Assembly (NCBI RefSeq): GCF_963668665.1
Contig: NZ_OY764902.1
Location: 2,173,501-2,237,500, forward strand
Reading direction: 5' to 3'
Source: an uncultured Anaeromusa sp.
GTDB taxonomy: Bacteria > Bacillota > Negativicutes > Anaeromusales > Anaeromusaceae
Length of the DNA: 64,000 bases
Part shown: one piece after another, positions 52,626-61,648 of the stretch
Layout of the letters: every line of letters starts with the position of its first letter
How positions within the stretch are numbered: the stretch's first letter is position 1
The notes under the pieces: model-generated
Databases searched by the model: none
What the model was told of the DNA's origin: nothing
What the model saw: the letters and a program-made list of their open reading frames with translations, nothing else
Position numbers and translations under genes: made by a program

Positions 52626-53651
52626 ATGGGTAAATTTGTTAACCGGAGTTGCGCGGCGATACTTTTTCTTTTTCTGCTAGTGTGGTCTAGCAGCGGCTTA
52701 GCTGCGGAGGAGAACCTTCTGGGAGTTTACGGGCGCGAGGGGGCGCAGTTTCTCATTCGTGAACGGAGCGGAGAATTAGAACTTTTATACAAAGCGGAAA
52801 ATAAAGAAGGCCATGAATTTGCCAGTTACTGCAGCTATCCGCTGAGGAAAGGGGCGGATGGAAGCTATGAATTGTTACTTTTCGGTCCGGCTCAACAAAC
52901 GCAGGCTAAAGTGCGCTTCTTTTATGATGCTGCGCAGCGGGTGACGGGTGTCCTGCTGGGAGAAAAACGATATGGCAAGCAGAGCTTCGCGCAGGAAGAA
53001 GGCAAAACGTTTCGGATTCAGCCCCAGCTGCCGCTAGCTGGCTTGCGCCAAAAAGCGTTGCAGGCGAAGATGCCTGTAGAAGAGGGGGCGTTTTTAAAGC
53101 CTGATTTGGTGGAGCTGAAAAATATGGATGCTTCGCTGCAATTAGACATTCGCTATGCTACGGATAATAATTTCATGGGGATGCCTTTGTATGAAGAAGG
53201 CAGAGCTTTTTTGCAGCGCCCGGCAGCGGAAGCGCTGGTGCGGGTAAATCAGGCGCTCAAGAAATACGGCTATGGTCTGATTATTTATGACGCCTATCGT
53301 CCTTGGTATGTCACCAAGATGTTTTGGGATGCGACGCCTGAAGCGCAAAAAGTATTTGTGGCAGATCCGGCGAAAGGTTCGCGGCATAATCGCGGCGGTG
53401 CTGTTGATATTGGGCTGTATTCTCGGAAAACCGGACAAAGCGTTGACATGGGCAGCGGCTATGATGAGTTTTCGCTGCGGGCTTTTTCCTGGTATCCCGG
53501 GGGAAACTCTGTACAGCGTGAACGCCGGGAGCTTTTGCGGCTGTTGATGGCGGGTGAAGGCTTTGCGGTGTATCCCGAAGAATGGTGGCATTTTGATTAT
53601 GCAGCGTGGCGCAGCTACCCGCTGTTGAATGTGCCGTTTCATGAACTATAA
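52626..53651 (+). CDS. ddpX: VanX/DdpX-like D-Ala-D-Ala dipeptidase with extra N-terminal domain
   Basis: A 341-residue exported protein. Signal peptide (~1-27), then a beta-rich domain of ~115 residues (LLGVYGREGAQFLIRERSG ...), then the M15D zinc dipeptidase domain (~165-341): DAYRPWYVTKMFWD, zinc motif SRHNRGGAVDIGLY and EEWWHFDYAAW. VanX is about 202 residues, so the N-terminal domain is an addition. Being periplasmic and without VanH/VanA neighbours, it is more likely to recycle peptidoglycan D-dipeptides than to confer vancomycin resistance. Confidence 0.9.
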   Translation: MGKFVNRSCAAILFLFLLVWSSSGLAAEENLLGVYGREGAQFLIRERSGELELLYKAENKEGHEFASYCSYPLRKGADGSYELLLFGPAQQTQAKVRFFYDAAQRVTGVLLGEKRYGKQSFAQEEGKTFRIQPQLPLAGLRQKALQAKMPVEEGAFLKPDLVELKNMDASLQLDIRYATDNNFMGMPLYEEGRAFLQRPAAEALVRVNQALKKYGYGLIIYDAYRPWYVTKMFWDATPEAQKVFVADPAKGSRHNRGGAVDIGLYSRKTGQSVDMGSGYDEFSLRAFSWYPGGNSVQRERRELLRLLMAGEGFAVYPEEWWHFDYAAWRSYPLLNVPFHEL

Positions 53652-53684
53652 AAGAGCGATGATTTGGCAAGAGGAGGTACTTTG

Positions 53685-54260
53685 ATGAAGGTAATTGGCA
53701 TAAACGGCAGTCCGCGGCTGCAGGGAAACACCCAGCTGCTTTTGCAGACGGTTTATAAAGAACTAAACAGCCGGGGCATTGAAACCGAAACGATTTCGCT
53801 GGCGCAGCATCCTGTAAAAGGTTGTATCGCTTGCCGCGCTTGTATAACGCGCCAAGATAGACGCTGCATTATGGAGGATGACGCATTTAATGAATGCTTG
53901 GGGAAAATCATTGCGGCGGATGGTTTGATTTTGGCCTCGCCGGTCTATTCGGCGGGAGTTACTTCACAGATGAAAGCGTTTATTGACCGCGCCAGTATTG
54001 TGCTGGCCGCCAACCGAGGACTATTGCGGCATAAGGCGGGCGCTGCCATCGTAGCGGCCCGCCGCGGCGGCGCTATAAGCGCTTTTGACACCTTGAATCA
54101 TTTTTTGCATAGTAAAGAAATGTTTTTGGTAGGTTCTACGTATTGGAATATGGGCTATGGAAATGCGGCAGGGGAAGTGGCGGAAGATCAAGAAGGAATG
54201 GCGAATATGGCCAATTTGGGAGAAAATATGGCCTGGCTGCTGCAAAAAATACATGCCTAA
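53685..54260 (+). CDS. Iron-sulfur flavoprotein-like NAD(P)H oxidoreductase
   Basis: A 191-residue flavodoxin-fold protein. INGSPRLQGNTQLLL is the FMN phosphate loop and SPVYSAGVTSQMKAFIDR the second FMN segment. GCIACRACITRQDRRC has four cysteines in the compact spacing of Isf-type flavoproteins, so a [4Fe-4S] cluster is plausible. Such proteins reduce quinones, O2 or H2O2 in anaerobes. GAGGAGG precedes the ATG at 53685. It follows the dipeptidase gene by 33 bp. Confidence 0.86.
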   Translation: MKVIGINGSPRLQGNTQLLLQTVYKELNSRGIETETISLAQHPVKGCIACRACITRQDRRCIMEDDAFNECLGKIIAADGLILASPVYSAGVTSQMKAFIDRASIVLAANRGLLRHKAGAAIVAARRGGAISAFDTLNHFLHSKEMFLVGSTYWNMGYGNAAGEVAEDQEGMANMANLGENMAWLLQKIHA

Positions 54261-54279
54261 CCCTTGCGAAGGTAAATGG

Positions 54280-54327
54280 AAAAAGGATTTGCTGACGGTT
54301 GACAGGCCGTTTGCAAATCCTTTTTAA
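54280..54327 (+). terminator. Terminator after the flavoprotein gene
   Basis: aaaaaggatttgc / gcaaatccttttt stem; the ggatttgctgacg arm resembles the hairpin at 50316. Confidence 0.82.
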
Positions 54328-54359
54328 ATTTACCGGAATTTAAAGGCTGAGAGATGAGG

Positions 54360-54545
54360 AATGGCAGGGACAACGAACCGCGAAATACACGAAAAACGCG
54401 AAAGGGGTTTTGGGGTTAGGAGCCGCTGTATAAACGGCCGCCACAGCCTCATTGATCCCTCACTTTACTCCTCTCTGGCCTTTCTCTGTTACTCTGTGTG
54501 ACGTTCCCCCCAAAGGACCGCGCAGCGGTTTTTTTATCCTAGAGT
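54360..54545. repeat. Modular intergenic repeat, copy 6
   Basis: Lies between convergent genes. Positions 54373-54404 are identical to 1908-1939 (copy 1). The block gatccctcactttactc matches copy 3, and the end (tgtgacgttccccccaaagg, then accgcgcagcggttttt) matches copies 2 and 3. Confidence 0.8.
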
Positions 54546-54549
54546 GGAC

Positions 54550-57033
54550 CTAGAGCGAATGATCGCTTTCAAGCAGTTTGATAAACTGAGTTGTCAGTTC
54601 CGGGTCGAATTGACTGCCGGCACAGCGCTGTAATTCCGCTATAGCTTCGCTCGCGGAGGCCGCCTTGCGGTAAGGACGATCATGGGTTATGGCGTCATAG
54701 GTATCAACCAAAGCGAGAATACGGCAAGGCAGCGGGATGGCTGTTTTTTTCAGTCCCTGCGGGTAGCCTTGGCCGTCCCAGCGTTCATGATGGCTGATGA
54801 TCCAGTCGGCAATCGGTTCAAAATCGGGAATGGACTTAGCCATGCGATAGCCTATTTCCGTATGCTCTTTCATGACCGTCCATTCTTCTTCCGTGAGCGG
54901 GCCTGGCTTAAATAGAATATGATCAGGAATGCCAACCTTGCCAATGTCGTGAAAATGGGCTAACAGGCGTAAATCTGCTAGCTGAGAAGCAGGCAAGCCT
55001 AGAAACCCAATAAACTGCTCCATGAGATCATGCAGACGCTTGCCGTGGCCTTCGGTCAAGTAGTCCCTTGCTTCCAAGGCGCGTTCCAGTGTCTGGACAA
55101 TGGCGTTCTTGGCGCTTTGCTTTTGGAGCAGCTTCTCGCGGTACATATTTGTATCCGCTTCCTTGAAGAGAGAGCACATGTCCGGGGGAGTTTGGGAAGA
55201 GATGGCGTAGCCTAAAGAAAGGCTGACAGGGAAGCCTTTCTGGGCTTGGTTGTGTTCTTCTAAAGCGGTACGAATCTTAGTGCAAATAGATGAGAAAAAG
55301 CTTTGCGTTGGTTGATTAAAGACAGCGGCAAATTCGTCGCCGCCAATGCGGGCGAGAAAGGCGTCGGCAGGAAAGGCGTCCTGCAATAGTTCGGCTACCT
55401 GGCGCAAAGCTTGATCGCCGATGGCGTGACCAAAGGTGTCGTTTAAGAGCTTCAGGCCGTCTACATCGCAGACAAGCAGACCGGTTGGTTGTTGAAGCTG
55501 GCTCACTTTCTGCATTTTCTCTTCAAAGGAAGTACGGTTATAAAGGCCGGTTAAACTGTCGTGCAAGCTTTGGTGGCGAAGCTTTTTTTCCCACTCGTAG
55601 CGTTCCGTGATGTTGCGGACAATCGCGATTGCTTTATCTGGTTCTGTTGGGACGAGCCGAGCCTCATAATGCTGCGTATTCCATTCAAAATCAAAAGTTT
55701 GAAGACGTTGAGAAGTAAGCGCTTGCCGTAAAAAGCGCATTGCTTTTTGCGCTAAAGCTGGTGAGAGAATCTCATGGGCTGTTTTGCCTAAAAATGTTTC
55801 CGCGGGGAAAGCTAAAGCCATGGAACTGGCTTTGTATTGCAAAAACCGCCCGTCTTTATCGACGGCGAAGATCGCGTCGGGAATGGCTTCTAAAAGAGCC
55901 TGGTTTTCATGAGTGCTTTTCAGCAAGCGCTGTTCGGCTTTGCGGCGGACTAGATTTTCTTTCTTTAAGGAATGAAACAGCTTAGAGCTATTTAAGGCTA
56001 AAGACGCCATGCTTGCGAATTGTTCCAACGCTTCCGCTTCGGCAGGCGTGAAGCATCCTTCGCTCTCGTAGCGGCTCAAACCTATAATCCCGACAATTTC
56101 TTCCTTGTCCCATAACGGGGTCAGTACCACAGCGTGCATATCAGGATAGGAAAGATGATGCTTGTTGAACCGTGCATGCAGTGCAGTAGGGGGCGCTTTA
56201 CGCGTTTGGTACGCTGTATAGTCATTTTCAACGATGGTGTGTCGCCGCCGCATTAACTCCCCGGCCAACCCTTCGTGCCAGGGAAAGGAAACACCGACGC
56301 AGCAAGCATGGACGCCTAAGCCGTGGGCTTGGAACTGTACTTGGGCGGAAGCGTCTGTTTTGTGTATAAAGCCATGCTCAGTTTTCACCAGCGAAGCAGC
56401 CGCTTTTAGGATGTATTGTAAAATATCTTCTTCCTGTAAATGGTGCAGCACCTGGAACATGCTTTTTTGAAGTGATTGCAGCAGAAGCTGCTGCTGTTGG
56501 ATGGTATAGTCGCGCGTAAGTAGTTCATCTAGCTGTTGCCGCAATTCCTCCTCTGAGGCTAACAGTTCTTCATACGCTGCGGATAAGTCAGTTTGGAGGG
56601 CCTGATTTTCGGCAGTGAAGGAGGTTAAGGACTGGGCAATTTCTTTGGACTGAGAAAGGTCGTGAACGATATGCAAATAATATGGGTTTTCGAGGAGCGG
56701 GAAAAAAGACGTCTTGATTTCTGCAAGAAAACAAGAGTGATTGCTGCGAATATGTGTGACATGAATAGTTTTAGCAGTGGCTCTTGCTTCGGCAAGATGA
56801 TGCTGAAGGTAGGTTGCAGAGGTCGGCGTGCAAAGATGTTGCAGCGACAGTTCTGCTATTTCCGTTTGTGAATATTGATAGGCGTCAGAAGCTGCTTGAT
56901 TTGCATAACAGATGGAGCCATCCAGATGGGTGAGGAGAACGATGTCGCTTATTTGGTTAAGAAGCGCTTCGTAGGCAATAGTATTTAAGAAGCAAGAGTT
57001 GTCGTGCTTGCAAGTGATATTGCTTTGCATCAT
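54550..57033 (-). CDS. Cytoplasmic PAS-GAF-PAS-GGDEF-HD-GYP c-di-GMP enzyme
   Basis: An 827-residue soluble protein. PAS (~20-135), coiled coil (~140-195), GAF (~200-365), PAS (~380-480), GGDEF (~490-655, RIGGDEFAAVF intact) and HD-GYP (~665-827, FHDIGK and SHHERWDGQGYP). No RxxD I-site is found at the right spacing before GGDEF. The GAF and PAS domains may bind small ligands, haem or flavin. The C-terminal half closely resembles the riboswitch-controlled protein at 44071. AAGGAGG precedes the ATG pair at 57033/57030. Confidence 0.92.
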   Translation of the reverse strand: MMQSNITCKHDNSCFLNTIAYEALLNQISDIVLLTHLDGSICYANQAASDAYQYSQTEIAELSLQHLCTPTSATYLQHHLAEARATAKTIHVTHIRSNHSCFLAEIKTSFFPLLENPYYLHIVHDLSQSKEIAQSLTSFTAENQALQTDLSAAYEELLASEEELRQQLDELLTRDYTIQQQQLLLQSLQKSMFQVLHHLQEEDILQYILKAAASLVKTEHGFIHKTDASAQVQFQAHGLGVHACCVGVSFPWHEGLAGELMRRRHTIVENDYTAYQTRKAPPTALHARFNKHHLSYPDMHAVVLTPLWDKEEIVGIIGLSRYESEGCFTPAEAEALEQFASMASLALNSSKLFHSLKKENLVRRKAEQRLLKSTHENQALLEAIPDAIFAVDKDGRFLQYKASSMALAFPAETFLGKTAHEILSPALAQKAMRFLRQALTSQRLQTFDFEWNTQHYEARLVPTEPDKAIAIVRNITERYEWEKKLRHQSLHDSLTGLYNRTSFEEKMQKVSQLQQPTGLLVCDVDGLKLLNDTFGHAIGDQALRQVAELLQDAFPADAFLARIGGDEFAAVFNQPTQSFFSSICTKIRTALEEHNQAQKGFPVSLSLGYAISSQTPPDMCSLFKEADTNMYREKLLQKQSAKNAIVQTLERALEARDYLTEGHGKRLHDLMEQFIGFLGLPASQLADLRLLAHFHDIGKVGIPDHILFKPGPLTEEEWTVMKEHTEIGYRMAKSIPDFEPIADWIISHHERWDGQGYPQGLKKTAIPLPCRILALVDTYDAITHDRPYRKAASASEAIAELQRCAGSQFDPELTTQFIKLLESDHSL

Positions 57034-57170
57034 AAACGGACTCCTCCTTAGGTTCTAACATGTATGTTGGTTGCTGCAAGTGAAGTCTGATTTTAACGAA
57101 CTTTTTTATAATTCAGCGTACTGCTAAAGTTTTCCTTTTTATTCATCGAAAATGGGGAGTTTTTTATTAA

Positions 57171-57213
57171 AAAACCTCCCAACGATAGGCAGCGTCCTAT
57201 CATTGGGAGGTTG
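57171..57213 (-). terminator. Terminator of nrdD
   Basis: 17-bp stem aacctcccaacgatagg / cctatcattgggaggtt (one wobble), T-run on the minus-strand side. Confidence 0.88.
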
Positions 57214-57228
57214 AAAGCTTTTTTGAAT

Positions 57229-59565
57229 TTAAGCTTGTTCGCTAATGGCTAAGTGTTTATAACGGTCTTTCTCTTCGGCGCGCTTGGCATTGTTGAACCG
57301 ATCCAGTGTGCCCACAAGATATCCGGTAATCCGGCGAATGCGCTCGAAAGAACCGGACTCGTTTTCGGTGCGTCCGCAATGCGGGCAGACCTCGTCAATA
57401 ATCCCATTGTAGCCGCACAGCGGATCATGATCTACGGGATGATTGATGGCGCCATAGCCAATGCCGCTTTCTTTCATGCAGCGGACAATGGACTCGAAGG
57501 CGTCAAGGTTTTTGAGGGGATCGCCGTCTACCTCCACATAGGTAATATGGCCGCCATTGGTCAGTGCGTGGTAAGGCGCTTCCAACTGCACTTTTTTATA
57601 GGAGCTGATAGGGCAATAGACCGGCACATGGAAGGAGTTGGTATAATAGGCGCGGTCCGTGACTCCGGGAACGCTGCCAAAGCGTTTGCGGTCCATATCT
57701 ACGAAACGGCCGGAGAGTCCTTCCGCAGGCGTAGCAATCAGAGAAAAATTCAGGCCATATTGTTTAGCGGCGTCATCCATACGCTGCCGCATATGCTTAA
57801 CGATGCGCAGACCGGCTTCTTGCGCCGCGTCCGATTCGCCGTGGTGCTGGCCTGTGAGGGCTTTTAAGCATTCAGCTAAGCCGATAAAGCCCACTGTTAG
57901 CGTACCATGTTTGAGCACTTCGCGCACTTCGTCGTCAGCGGAAAGTTTGTCCGAATCCAACCAGATGCCATTGCCCATGAGGAACGGATAGTTGCGGACT
58001 TTCTTGCGGCATTGGATTTCAAAGCGCTCTAAAAGCTGGTCGATGCAAAGATCAATGAGTTCGTCCAGGCTTTTATAGAATTGCTTGCTGTCTCCATGGC
58101 TGAGAATGCCTAAACGAGGCAGATTGATTGACGTAAAGCTGAGATTGCCGCGGCCGTAAACAATTTCCTGGGAAGGAACGGCGGGGTTGCCAATAACGCG
58201 CGTGCGGCAGCCCATATAGGCGATCTCCGTTTCCGGGCGGCCTTCTTGGTAGTACTGGAAATTAAAAGGCGCATCAATAAAGGAGAAATTAGGGAAAAGG
58301 CGTTTCGCGCTGACGCGGCAGGCCAACTTAAACAGATCGTAGTTAGGATCTTCCGGGTTATAGCTGACGCCTTCTTTGATCTTGAAAATCTGAATAGGGA
58401 AAATAGGCGTTTCGCCGCAGCCTAAGCCGGCTTCCGTAGCTAAGAGAATGTTTTTGACTACCATGCGTCCTTCCGGGGACGTATCGGTGCCGTAATTGAT
58501 AGAGCTAAAGGGAACCTGCGCGCCAGCCCGGCTGTGCATGGTATTGAGATTGTGAATCAGAGCCTCCATGGCTTGGTAGGTGGCTTTGTCGGTTTCCGCA
58601 ACAGCTTGCGTGAAAGCAAATTGCTGGGCTTTATTGAGCAAAGCAGTGTCGAAAGCGTTTTGCAGCAAGGCAAACTCTTTTTCTTGATAGCCGCTGTCAT
58701 TAGCCAAGGTGATTTGCAGCTGTTCTTGCTTCTGCAGTGTCTGCGCCGCTTTAACGACGAGCTCCTTGACATTATCCTGACCGCTCTCAAAAAACAGGGC
58801 TTTACTCAGATTGTCTTGGTAGCGTTTGACAAAGGTTTTGCTAACGCCTTCGGCCAAGCCGTAGTCAAAGTTAGGAACGCTTTGGCCGCCATGCTGATCG
58901 TTTTGGTTGGATTGAATGGCAATACAGGCAAGGGCGGAATAGCTGGAAATATCGTTCGGCTCGCGCAATTGGCCGTGGCCGGTGGAAAAACCGCCTTGGA
59001 ACAGGCGCTGGATATCGATTTGGCAGCAAGTAGTAGTTAAGGTATAAAAATCAAAATCATGAATGTGGATGTCGCCGTCTTTGTGCGCTTTAGCATGGTC
59101 GGGTTTTAGAATATACATTTCATTGAAGATTTTTGCGCCTTCCGAACCGTATTTCAGCATGGCGCCCATGGAGGAATCTCCGTCAATGTTGGCATTGTCA
59201 CGCTTCAAATTACTTTCCTGAGAAGCGCTGTGCGTAATTTCCTCGTAGGTTTTCATCAAGCGGGTGTTCATTTCCCGCATCCGGGTGCGTTCGGCGCGAT
59301 ATAATATATAGGCCTTAGCGGCTTTGGCCAGGTCGGCGTTGATTAAGACCTTTTCCACAATATCTTGAATATCTTCTACACTGGGCGGCGTGTTTCGTTC
59401 AGTATAAACTTGGGTAGCTTGGTGAACTACTTCCGTAGCCAGTTGTAAAGCCTTCGTGTTGTCGTTAATTCCCGCAGCCTGCAGAGACTTGGCAATAGCA
59501 TTGGCTATTTTCTCCAAATTAAAGGGAACTTGGCGTCCGTCACGTTTAACAATAGTCGTCAGCAT
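57229..59565 (-). CDS. nrdD: Anaerobic ribonucleoside-triphosphate reductase
   Basis: A 778-residue class III ribonucleotide reductase that makes dNTPs without oxygen. An ATP-cone lies at the N-terminus (TTIVKRDGRQVPFNLEKIANAI). The C-terminus has the zinc site (CGYNG ... CPHCGR) and the glycyl-radical segment RRITGYLVGTLDRF. The activase gene nrdG is not adjacent. AAGGAGG lies ~45 bp before the ATG at 59565 and overlaps a GTG 12 codons upstream, so the exact start is uncertain; the ATG fits the family N-terminus. NrdR boxes precede it. Confidence 0.94.
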   Translation of the reverse strand: MLTTIVKRDGRQVPFNLEKIANAIAKSLQAAGINDNTKALQLATEVVHQATQVYTERNTPPSVEDIQDIVEKVLINADLAKAAKAYILYRAERTRMREMNTRLMKTYEEITHSASQESNLKRDNANIDGDSSMGAMLKYGSEGAKIFNEMYILKPDHAKAHKDGDIHIHDFDFYTLTTTCCQIDIQRLFQGGFSTGHGQLREPNDISSYSALACIAIQSNQNDQHGGQSVPNFDYGLAEGVSKTFVKRYQDNLSKALFFESGQDNVKELVVKAAQTLQKQEQLQITLANDSGYQEKEFALLQNAFDTALLNKAQQFAFTQAVAETDKATYQAMEALIHNLNTMHSRAGAQVPFSSINYGTDTSPEGRMVVKNILLATEAGLGCGETPIFPIQIFKIKEGVSYNPEDPNYDLFKLACRVSAKRLFPNFSFIDAPFNFQYYQEGRPETEIAYMGCRTRVIGNPAVPSQEIVYGRGNLSFTSINLPRLGILSHGDSKQFYKSLDELIDLCIDQLLERFEIQCRKKVRNYPFLMGNGIWLDSDKLSADDEVREVLKHGTLTVGFIGLAECLKALTGQHHGESDAAQEAGLRIVKHMRQRMDDAAKQYGLNFSLIATPAEGLSGRFVDMDRKRFGSVPGVTDRAYYTNSFHVPVYCPISSYKKVQLEAPYHALTNGGHITYVEVDGDPLKNLDAFESIVRCMKESGIGYGAINHPVDHDPLCGYNGIIDEVCPHCGRTENESGSFERIRRITGYLVGTLDRFNNAKRAEEKDRYKHLAISEQA

Positions 59566-59655
59566 GGGCAAGGCGGCAGCATGGAATGCTGCGCCAGTCA
59601 CCTCCTTATGTAGATGTGAATTTTGATGTTCCGTATGAAGCCGATTTTAATTCTA

Positions 59656-59703
59656 CATGAATATATAGTGTTGGTCAATAAGGAGCGACACTATATATTG
59701 TGC
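59656..59703. promoter_or_regulatory. Tandem NrdR boxes upstream of nrdD
   Basis: Box 2, ACACTATATATTGTGC (59688-59703), matches the NrdR consensus at 15 of 16 positions. Box 1, CATGAATATATAGTGT (59656-59671), matches its right half. The centres are 32 bp apart, three helical turns, as is usual for NrdR. The rest of the gap to 60202 is AT-rich and holds only the ndh promoter. Confidence 0.88.
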
Positions 59704-60029
59704 ATTGGCGTCCTGGGTCGAAATGATGAAAAGTCCTGCTTAAATAGGTTTTTCGGGGATAAATGGTCCTAGTTCCCTGATGAAAGCTTGACTTGCATTA
59801 TAGCGATAGGTTCGTATGCAGACAGAAGCAAATTGTATATCAATGCAAAGAAAATAACAAGCAGAAAAAGCGACTCAACGGCGGTAGAAAGAATTATTGA
59901 TAGAAATGTACATATTGAAACGAAAATTAAGAGAATAGTGCAAATAAATTGATTTAAAAGTAAAGTTGAAAGTAAAAAAGAAAGATACTTATTAAAGGAT
60001 AAAAGATATTAATTAAAGCAATGCATATA

Positions 60030-60093
60030 TTTACAGTGAAAAATGACTATGGTAAAATAATCACAAACAAGGGTACTGTATTGTGTATACAAA
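60030..60093 (+). promoter_or_regulatory. ndh promoter with a downstream GTGTATACAAA motif
   Basis: TTTACA (60030-60035), 17-bp spacer, TAAAAT (60053-60058). GTGTATACAAA (60083-60093) lies ~25 bp after the -10 and is the same 11-mer found inside the hyd promoter. Confidence 0.6.
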
Positions 60094-60202
60094 TATATTT
60101 TTTTGCACAAGAAAGTGAAAAAAATCACTAAAAAGATCGAGAAGCCTTTGGAATTTTGGTAAAGATTTATTTTGGTCATAAATTACAAGATGAGGTGGCA
60201 TT

Positions 60203-61498
60203 ATGCAAGCATTGCAGCAAAGACCTAAAATTGTTGTCGTTGGAGGCGGTTTTGGGGGCTTAGAAGCGGTACGCCAATTGGCGGATAAGAATGTGGACGT
60301 GGTGTTGATCGACCGGCGTCATTATCATTTGTTTCAGCCCTTATTGTACCAAGTAGCTACCGCCGCATTGGCGCCGGCTGATATTGCAAGTTCTACACGC
60401 TCGCTTTTACGAAAGCAGGAGAATTTAGAGTTTCGCATGGCGGAGGTCACCGGCGTGGATTTTGCCCAAAAGACGGTGCAAACCAGCAGCGGCGAAGTCG
60501 CCTATGATTACCTGATTGTAGCAGTAGGCGGAGAAACTAATTTCTTTGGCATGGAAGATGTGCAAGCGCATGCCTTTGGCTTAAAAGACATTGACGAGGC
60601 GATTGCGATTCGCAATCATATTTTGTTGAAGTTTGAAGAAGCGCAGCAAGAAGAGCAGGTTCAGCGTCGCAAGGCGTTGCTGACGTTTGCCGTCAGCGGC
60701 GGCGGCGCTACTGGCGTAGAGTGCGCCGGCGCCTTGACGGAATTGATCGAACGGACGCTGTTGCCTGATTATCCGGCATTATTGCGTGAAGAAATTAAAG
60801 TGGTCTTAGTGGAGGCGGGGGAGCGGCTGCTGCCTATGGTGCCGGAAGCCTTATCGGAAGCGGCGCGGCAAGCATTGAGCCGCAAAGGAGTAGAAGTGCG
60901 ATTGCAAACGGCTGTTGCCGGCTATGACGGCGCTTGCCTGACTTTTCGCGACGGCAGCGCGATGGCGGCGCATACCATGATTTGGGCTTCTGGAGTTAAA
61001 GCCTCTTCTCTAGTGGAACAGCTACAGGTGGAACGAGGCCGTCAAAATAGAGTGCTGGTAACGCCGACCTTGCAAGTTCCAGGCGCGGAAGGGGTCTTTT
61101 GCATTGGCGATGCCGCCGGGTTGCAACAAGAGGGAGTTTTGTTGCCCATGGTTGCGCCAGTAGCCGTGCAGCAGGCTAGATTAGCTGTCGGGAATATTTT
61201 GCGTTTGCTTCGCAAGGAACCGTTGCAGATGTTTTCGTATCAAGATAAAGGCGCTATGGCCACCGTCGGCCGTAATTTTGCCGTCGCGAAAATCGGACCG
61301 CTGCAAAGCAAAGGATTTTTGACCTGGGTGTTTTGGCTGCTGGTTCACTTGCTGCGTCTGGAAGGAAACCGCAATCGCCTGGCGGTATTTTTCAACTGGG
61401 GCTTGGATTATTGGTTTGCAACCCGATTGGTTCGCCTGATTCAACCCCATGCCGGAACAACGGCGCGGCGAACGGCGGAAAGCGGCTCGTCTGTTTAA
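60203..61498 (+). CDS. ndh: Type II NADH:quinone oxidoreductase
   Basis: A 431-residue NDH-2. FAD motif VVVGGGFGGLEAVRQLA (~10-27), RRHYHLFQPLLYQVAT, NADH motif FAVSGGGATGVECAGAL (~165-180), and VFCIGDAAG near the second FAD segment. A C-terminal amphipathic stretch (LTWVFWLLVHLLRL) would anchor it to the membrane. It oxidises NADH and reduces menaquinone without pumping ions. Its quinol could feed the periplasmic hydrogenase through the cytochrome b. GAGG precedes the ATG. Confidence 0.92.
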   Translation: MQALQQRPKIVVVGGGFGGLEAVRQLADKNVDVVLIDRRHYHLFQPLLYQVATAALAPADIASSTRSLLRKQENLEFRMAEVTGVDFAQKTVQTSSGEVAYDYLIVAVGGETNFFGMEDVQAHAFGLKDIDEAIAIRNHILLKFEEAQQEEQVQRRKALLTFAVSGGGATGVECAGALTELIERTLLPDYPALLREEIKVVLVEAGERLLPMVPEALSEAARQALSRKGVEVRLQTAVAGYDGACLTFRDGSAMAAHTMIWASGVKASSLVEQLQVERGRQNRVLVTPTLQVPGAEGVFCIGDAAGLQQEGVLLPMVAPVAVQQARLAVGNILRLLRKEPLQMFSYQDKGAMATVGRNFAVAKIGPLQSKGFLTWVFWLLVHLLRLEGNRNRLAVFFNWGLDYWFATRLVRLIQPHAGTTARRTAESGSSV

Positions 61499-61608
61499 AG
61501 ACTATAAATGAAGCAAAGAGACTGTGTTGAAACAACGTTTTAGCGCAGTCTTTTTGCTTGTAAATTTCTTTCTTGATCCTATTGCCCCATGATTTGCCCT
61601 ACAAAAAC

Positions 61609-61643
61609 AAAAAGGGTCTTGAGCCAAGGCTCAAGACCCTTAT
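61609..61643 (-). terminator. Terminator of the tRNA gene
   Basis: aagggtcttgagcc / ggctcaagaccctt stem just beyond the tRNA 3' end; T-rich on the minus strand. Confidence 0.85.
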
Positions 61644-61648
61644 CTTAC

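Noticed and set aside
52626..53651. Vancomycin resistance gene vanX
   Set aside because: No vanH, vanA/B ligase or VanRS nearby, and the protein is exported, unlike VanX.
57253..59040. Long open frames antisense to nrdD
   Set aside because: They mirror the codon pattern of nrdD and have no start signals.
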